A stretch of DNA of 64,000 bases, from positions 10,454-74,453 of the forward strand of contig NZ_JAGTJJ010000058.1 in assembly GCF_028435365.1 (NCBI RefSeq). Reading direction: 5' to 3'. The notes beneath the pieces were generated by a model that saw only the letters and a list, made by a program, of their open reading frames with translations, had not been told where the DNA came from and did not search any database. Below are positions 59,560 to 64,000 of this stretch, one piece after another. This stretch comes from Polyangium jinanense. GTDB taxonomy: Bacteria > Myxococcota > Polyangia > Polyangiales > Polyangiaceae. Position 1 is the first letter of the stretch; each line of letters opens with the position of its first letter. The position numbers and the translations under genes are program-made.

Positions 59560-61494
59560 TCAGAAGCTCAGGTAGGTCTGATCCTTGAGGCCGCGCTCGT
59601 AGTCGGCGAGCAGGCGCATGCCCTCGGTGGGCTTCAAGAGGTCCTGCTTGATCGCGCCGTCGACCTGGGCCTTCACCTTCGCGATGAGGCTCTGCGTGTC
59701 GTACTGCGTCATCGCGAGCACCTCGCGGATCTGGTTCCCCGCGATCGTCTCCTCGATGTAGTAGCCGCACTCCTCGTCGTCATCGAGGAAGACGTGCACC
59801 TCGTTCACCCGGCCGAACAGGTTGTGGATGTCGCCCATGATGTCCTGGTAGGCGCCGGTGAGGAAGATGCCGAGGTAGTACGGCTCGTCGCCGCGCAGCG
59901 CGTGCAGCGGCAGCGTCTCCTTCACGTCGGAGAGGTCGATGAACTTCGACACCTTGCCCTCCGAGTCGCACGTGATGTCGACGAGCGTGCTCTCCGCCCC
60001 CGGCCGCTCGTGCAGCCGGTGGATCGGCACGACCGGGAAGAGCGCGCCGAGCGCCCAGTGATCGAGCAGCGACTGGAACACCGAGAAGTTGCAGATGTAC
60101 TGGTCGGCGAGCTTGTTTCGGAGCTCGACGACGTCCTCGGGGATCTCCGCGGGATCGAGCGCCGTGATGAGCTTCTGCATGCGCTCGGCGGTCTCCCAGA
60201 ACAGGGCCTCGACCCGCGCCTTCACGTCGAGGTTCAAGAGCCCGAGCTCGAACATCTTTTGCGACTCCTCCTTCGCCTGGAGGATGTCGTGCCACGACTC
60301 GGCGAGGTTCTGGACCGAGAGGCTGTCGCGCGTGTCGAGCAGGTTGCGGATGAGCTTGTGCTCCTCCGTCTGGATGTCGATCGGCGCTTCCGGGGTCTTC
60401 TCGATCGAGCCGAACGCCTGCACCACGAGCACCGAGTGGTGCGCGACGATCGCGCGCCCCGACTCGCTCACGATGTTCGGGTGCGGGACCTTCTCGTCGT
60501 CGCAGATGTCCGCGATGTTGAAGACGATGTCGCGCGCGTACTCCTCGACGGAGTAGTTCATCGACGAGTGGAACGTCGAGCGCGAGCCGTCGTAGTCGAT
60601 CGCGAGGCCGCCACCGACATCCATGTACTCGATGCGGTGCCCCATCTTGCGGAGCTTGGCGTAGTGCCGCGCCGCCTCGCGCACCGCGCGCTTGATGACG
60701 AGGATGTCGGGCACCTGCGAGCCGATGTGGAAGTGCAGGAGCTTGAACGCCGAGCTCATGCCCGCCTCCGCGAGGATCCCGCAAGCCGCGAGGATCTCCG
60801 CCGTGGACAGGCCGAACTTCGCGTGCTCGCCGCCGCTCTCGGCCCACTTGCCGGCGCCCTGCGTCATGAGACGGACGCGGAGGCCGAGCATCGGCTCCAC
60901 GTTCATTTCCTTTGCAACACGAACGATCGTCCGCACCTCGGAGAGCTTCTCCGCGACGAGGATGACCTTCTTGCCGAGCTTGCGGCCGATCATCGCGGTG
61001 CGGATGAAGTTCTCGTCCTTGTAGCCGTTGCAGACGATGAGCGACTCGTTGTCGGTGTGGACGCTGAGCCCCGCGAAGAGCTCGGGCTTCGAGCCGACCT
61101 CGAGGCCGTAGTGGTAGGTCCGGCCTGCCTCGAGGATCTCCTCCACAACCTCCTTGAGCTGGTTCACCTTGATGGGGAACACGCCACGGTAGGTGCCGCG
61201 GAACTTGAGGTCGGAGATCGCGCGATTGAACGCCTCGTTCAGCGTTCGCACGCGGTGGTGCAAGAGATCTTGGAAGCGGATCAGGAGCGGGGTGCGCAGG
61301 CCCTGATCACGCGCCTCTTCGACGACGTCGATGAGGGCGATCTTGCGACCTCGATCCTGGAGGGGCGCCGCCGTGATGTTCCCCGTGGGGTTCACGTCGA
61401 AGTAGCCGCGGCCCCAGCGGTCGATCATGTAAAGGGCCTTCGCGTCGTCGGTGCTCCACGCGTCGGTGTCGGTGTCGTGATGGCTGCTGGTCAA
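59560..61494 (-). CDS. speA: Biosynthetic arginine decarboxylase
   Basis: 644 residues, the full length of the SpeA family. It converts arginine to agmatine, the first step of polyamine synthesis by the agmatine route, using PLP and Mg2+. FPIKVNQ holds the PLP lysine (Lys109); DVGGGLAIDYDG and GHRIEYMDVGGG-type loops bind the cofactor phosphate, and the C-terminal barrel is complete. The start ATG 61494 lies about 160 bp after a good promoter candidate. It is a single-gene unit. Confidence 0.97.
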   Translation of the reverse strand: MTSSHHDTDTDAWSTDDAKALYMIDRWGRGYFDVNPTGNITAAPLQDRGRKIALIDVVEEARDQGLRTPLLIRFQDLLHHRVRTLNEAFNRAISDLKFRGTYRGVFPIKVNQLKEVVEEILEAGRTYHYGLEVGSKPELFAGLSVHTDNESLIVCNGYKDENFIRTAMIGRKLGKKVILVAEKLSEVRTIVRVAKEMNVEPMLGLRVRLMTQGAGKWAESGGEHAKFGLSTAEILAACGILAEAGMSSAFKLLHFHIGSQVPDILVIKRAVREAARHYAKLRKMGHRIEYMDVGGGLAIDYDGSRSTFHSSMNYSVEEYARDIVFNIADICDDEKVPHPNIVSESGRAIVAHHSVLVVQAFGSIEKTPEAPIDIQTEEHKLIRNLLDTRDSLSVQNLAESWHDILQAKEESQKMFELGLLNLDVKARVEALFWETAERMQKLITALDPAEIPEDVVELRNKLADQYICNFSVFQSLLDHWALGALFPVVPIHRLHERPGAESTLVDITCDSEGKVSKFIDLSDVKETLPLHALRGDEPYYLGIFLTGAYQDIMGDIHNLFGRVNEVHVFLDDDEECGYYIEETIAGNQIREVLAMTQYDTQSLIAKVKAQVDGAIKQDLLKPTEGMRLLADYERGLKDQTYLSF

Positions 61495-61650
61495 CGTCTT
61501 CGTCTCCCTTGGGACCCGAGGGCCATGGCCCTTGCGCGACGTGCTGTACGGGGCAGAGCTCCCTCGCAGCGCGCGAGGGAGCCAGGGGCGGCTTTGAACG
61601 TGAAATGCTGTGCGACGGACGTCGGTCTTCCGGTACGTCCGTGCTGCGGC

Positions 61651-61679
61651 TCAATACGCCAGGAAGGTCGAACCTTCAA
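61651..61679 (-). promoter_or_regulatory. Candidate sigma-70-type promoter of speA with overlapping inverted repeat
   Basis: On the minus strand, TTGAAG (61679-61674) and TATTGA (61656-61651) are separated by exactly 17 bp, each matching the consensus at four of six bases. AAGGT-TCG-ACCTT, an inverted repeat, overlaps the -35 side of the spacer and could be an operator. Position fits speA, about 155 bp upstream of its start. Confidence 0.45.
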
Positions 61680-61744
61680 GGGTAGGGTGTGGTGCCGATA
61701 GGACGGGACAGACAGACGGGGGGAGGCGGAGGGGGGGAGCGGGC

Positions 61745-62113
61745 TCAGGCCTTGGCAGGCGTGGCGGCCTTGGCGCGCTTCGACGCGGCCTTGTACTGGT
61801 CGTACAGGCGCGGAACCGGGAAGGCCTCGAGGCGCTTGCGGTAACCGGCGTCCTTCGACCGGTTCTCGGCCGTCAGGATGGCGTCGATGAGCTTGGCCCG
61901 GGTGCCGAACTTCTCCTTGACCTCGGAGAACGTCGCGTGGAGGCGCAGGAGCTTGGCGTTCGAGACGTGATCGAGGCCCTTGTCGCCGCCGCGATCCGCG
62001 CTCGTGCGGCCGACCCACAGGTCCTCCGTCATGAAGCCCTTGAGCGCCTCGACGAGCTTCGCCTTCTCGCCGAACTTCTCCTTGACGATCGAGAGCGGTG
62101 CCTTGCGTGCCAT
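61745..62113 (-). CDS. Small basic protein with internal duplication
   Basis: 122 residues from ATG 62113, which follows GGAGGAAAG. Two copies of the unit (I/E)VKEKFGxxAKL(V/I)xA occur at residues about 9-23 and 64-77, each followed by helices, suggesting a duplicated helical domain. The C-terminus is Lys/Ala-rich. It is cytoplasmic, with no known family; the basic tail could bind nucleic acid. It stands alone between speA and the ferritin-like gene. Confidence 0.7.
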   Translation of the reverse strand: MARKAPLSIVKEKFGEKAKLVEALKGFMTEDLWVGRTSADRGGDKGLDHVSNAKLLRLHATFSEVKEKFGTRAKLIDAILTAENRSKDAGYRKRLEAFPVPRLYDQYKAASKRAKAATPAKA

Positions 62114-62391
62114 GTCTTTCCTCCGTTGTTGCGCGAGATCACTCGCACGGTGATGGGTAGGGGGCGCCATGTAGCAGACGGGGCGGGGGGAATGCAAGGG
62201 AGCCACGGGAGGGCGACCGGGGCGCATGGTTTTGCCTGGGCTCGCGCGCCTCGAAAGGTCGAGCCCGGGGGGCCACGTCTGGCAGGAAAAACCTTCCGAT
62301 GGGCGCGCGACGCTTGCGGGTGATGCGTGGCCTCGCCACGTAGCCTCCGAGGGCGCGGCGCCCTCCACGTGACGAAAGGGAAGAGGGGGAC

Positions 62392-62886
62392 ATGGACGAG
62401 AAGATCATCCAGTGTCTGAACGAGCTCATCGAGCTCGATCTCGCGTGCGTAGCGGCCTACGAGGTGGCGCGCGGAGTCTGCAAGGACGAGGAGATCCAGG
62501 GGAAGTTCTCCGAGTTCCAGGAGGATCACCTCCGGCACGTGCGCGAGCTCGGCGAGCACGTCCGCAGCGCGGGATTCGAGCCCCCGAGCGAGCTCGATAC
62601 GAAGGGCGTGATCATCCAGGGCTTCACCTCGCTCGCCTCGCAGGAGGATCGAACAGCGGTGCTCGCGATGCGCGGCAACGAGGAGCTTTCGAACAACGCG
62701 TACGCATCGGCGCTGCAAGCGGGGCTGCCGGAGGAGATCCGCGCGCTCGTCGCGGCGAACTTCGAGGATGAACGGCGGCACATGCGCTGGATCCGCGGCG
62801 CCGTCGTGCTGCGGGGCTGGGACGTCGAGCAGCCCGAGCTCCGCGAGCTGTCGGTGGACGCCCAAGGCACGCGCAAGGCGGCTTGA
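62392..62886 (+). CDS. Ferritin-like four-helix protein (DUF2383-type)
   Basis: 164 residues, ATG 62392 behind GAAGAGGGGG. Four long helices with carboxylate/His pairs expected of a diiron site: ELDLACVAAYEVA, EFQEDHLRHVRELGEHV (ExxH), and FEDERRHMRWI (ExxxH). DUF2383/PA2169-like proteins have this layout and length. Roles in stress or redox are reported in other bacteria but are not fixed. Transcribed divergently from the small basic protein. Confidence 0.8.
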   Translation: MDEKIIQCLNELIELDLACVAAYEVARGVCKDEEIQGKFSEFQEDHLRHVRELGEHVRSAGFEPPSELDTKGVIIQGFTSLASQEDRTAVLAMRGNEELSNNAYASALQAGLPEEIRALVAANFEDERRHMRWIRGAVVLRGWDVEQPELRELSVDAQGTRKAA

Positions 62887-62935
62887 CGAGGCCGTGCGAA
62901 GGCGCGTTGCAAGCCTTCGGTGATACGCTCCCCGC

Positions 62936-63763
62936 ATGTCTGCGTTTTTCTCGGCGAGGCCCGCCACGGCCGCCGACTACGACACGTACGCGCGCTTGTT
63001 TCCCGAGCTCGGGACGGATGATCCCACGCTGTCGCGCGAGGTCTGGGGCGTGGAGCTCATGCCCCACACGCTGATCCTGGAGCAGGGGAGCGAACTCATA
63101 GGGTACGCGTACGTGGTGGTGCTGAAGGAGACGGGGTACGTGCGCCACGTGGTCGTCGCGCCCGAGGCGCGCGGCAAAGGCGCAGGGCGCGCGCTGATGC
63201 GGGCGAGCGCCGAGCGATTCCGCGCGGCAGGCTGCTCGCGCTGGTGCCTCAACGTGAAGGTCGAGAACACCGTGGCGATCGCGCTGTATTCGTCACTCGG
63301 CATGGCGAAGATGTACGAGTCGACGCCGATGCGACTCAGCTGGGACGTGCTCGCGCGTCTACCCGGCGGGGAAGAAGGGATCACGGCGCGAGCGATCGAT
63401 CCGCGCGAGGACGCGGCACTGGAGGCGGCATTTGGGCTGCCCATCGGTTCGATCACGGTCTGCCGCGCGCGGGCAGGGTGGGTGCTGCTCCGGCTCGTTG
63501 ACGCGGCGCAGCCGGAGGAGGCGCGGGTGGGGTTCGCCTGCTTCAATCCGTCGTTCCCGGGGTCATTCCCGTTCCGCGTGGCAAGGCCGAAGCTCGTTCG
63601 GCCGCTGCTCGAAGCCGTCCGGCCACACGCGCGGCCCGAGGACGCGTTCACGCAGGTCGTGGTGGAGGGCGATCCCGAAACGAAACGCGCGCTCATCGAG
63701 GCGGGCGCGTCGGTGCGGATGGAGATCGTGAACATGGAAGGGCCAATCCCGGAACGGGTTTGA
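62936..63763 (+). CDS. GNAT-family acetyltransferase
   Basis: 275 residues, ATG 62936. The N-terminal 150 residues form a GNAT domain with the acetyl-CoA loop VVVAPEARGKGAGRAL (R/QxxGxG/A) and the C-terminal helix around NTVAIALYSSLGM. The remaining ~120 residues look like a second, degenerate GNAT lobe. Substrate is unknown. It lies 49 bp after the ferritin-like gene on the same strand, and its stop directly abuts repeat copy 4. Confidence 0.88.
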   Translation: MSAFFSARPATAADYDTYARLFPELGTDDPTLSREVWGVELMPHTLILEQGSELIGYAYVVVLKETGYVRHVVVAPEARGKGAGRALMRASAERFRAAGCSRWCLNVKVENTVAIALYSSLGMAKMYESTPMRLSWDVLARLPGGEEGITARAIDPREDAALEAAFGLPIGSITVCRARAGWVLLRLVDAAQPEEARVGFACFNPSFPGSFPFRVARPKLVRPLLEAVRPHARPEDAFTQVVVEGDPETKRALIEAGASVRMEIVNMEGPIPERV

Positions 63764-64000
63764 CCCGGGGGCGCCGCGCTGGGGCGTTGCCCCAGGCCCC
63801 ACCCGGGGCTATCCGCCCCGGGACCCGGACCAGCGCAAGCGCTGGACCATTTGTCGATGAACTGCGCGATGCGCAGTTCATCGAACCGGAACGACCCCTG
63901 CCAACCAAGACAGCCGCGTTGACCTTTCAACCGGCAACGCCGTCCTTGGTCTTGCCACCGGCCGTTGGAAGAACTGCGCATCGCGCAGTTCTTCCACCCC
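63764..64000. repeat. Composite palindromic intergenic element, copy 4 (cut by window)
   Basis: It starts directly after the GNAT stop. Hairpins are at 63854-63884 (TCGAT outer pairs) and 63967-63995 (GGAAG/CTTCC outer pairs) around the common core; the remainder lies beyond the window. It has the same orientation as copy 3. The presence of the GGAAG pair links it to copy 1. Confidence 0.88.

Overview
The window is very GC-rich and almost fully coding. It has polyketide/peptide megasynthases, a Ser/Thr kinase fused to WD40 repeats, many lipoproteins and a Cys-rich DUF4215-type repeat. This combination points to a myxobacterium, most likely of the Sorangium/Polyangium group. That is inference from gene content, because no rRNA or tRNA is present.

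Positions 1-30233 hold a biosynthetic locus with two facing operons. The plus-strand arm (1-13321) has a truncated PLOD-like glycosyltransferase, a PKS (AT-ACP-KS-AT-DH-ACP), a one-module NRPS (docking-C-A-PCP-TE), a methyltransferase, a TauD-type dioxygenase and an O-methyltransferase. Most of these genes overlap by 4 bp. The minus-strand arm (30233 to 16333) has a decayed-KS/AT/dehydratase protein, a discrete ACP, a GT4 glycosyltransferase, a NodB-like deacetylase and a 2525-residue NPD-NPD-KS-AT-ACP-KR protein. Together the minus-strand proteins carry the domains of a PUFA/secondary-lipid synthase (KS, MAT, ACP, KR, DH, FMN enoyl reductase, CLF-like partner), with sugar-handling enzymes in the middle. 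The first AT of the plus-strand PKS closely resembles the AT of the minus-strand dehydratase protein. My working model is that an iterative lipid synthase makes an acyl chain, the PKS/NRPS loads and extends it, and the NRPS adds one amino acid (Asp-like code) before release. The result would be a decorated, possibly glycosylated lipopeptide. Between the arms sit an HMA_2-like ABC exporter and two small PacL/DUF1490-like membrane proteins.

Positions 30234-64000 are mixed chromosomal genes: surface lipoproteins, a MerC-like protein, a thioesterase, a dicarboxylate symporter, a kinase-WD40 protein, two paralogous PAS/STAS regulators (one with an AAA/TPR/GAF front end), an M16 peptidase pair with one inactive member, an LNS2-like lipoprotein, a YkgJ-type Cys-cluster protein, a PDZ lipoprotein, tsaD, an MFS exporter, speA, a ferritin-like protein and a GNAT.

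Two kinds of non-coding structure stand out. A family of ~330-365 bp composite palindromic elements has four copies, each starting directly at the 3' end of a gene. Their hairpins keep an invariant core, and their outer stem pairs change with mostly compensatory substitutions. Upstream of the MFS gene is a regular array of six 43-bp palindromic units of two alternating types.
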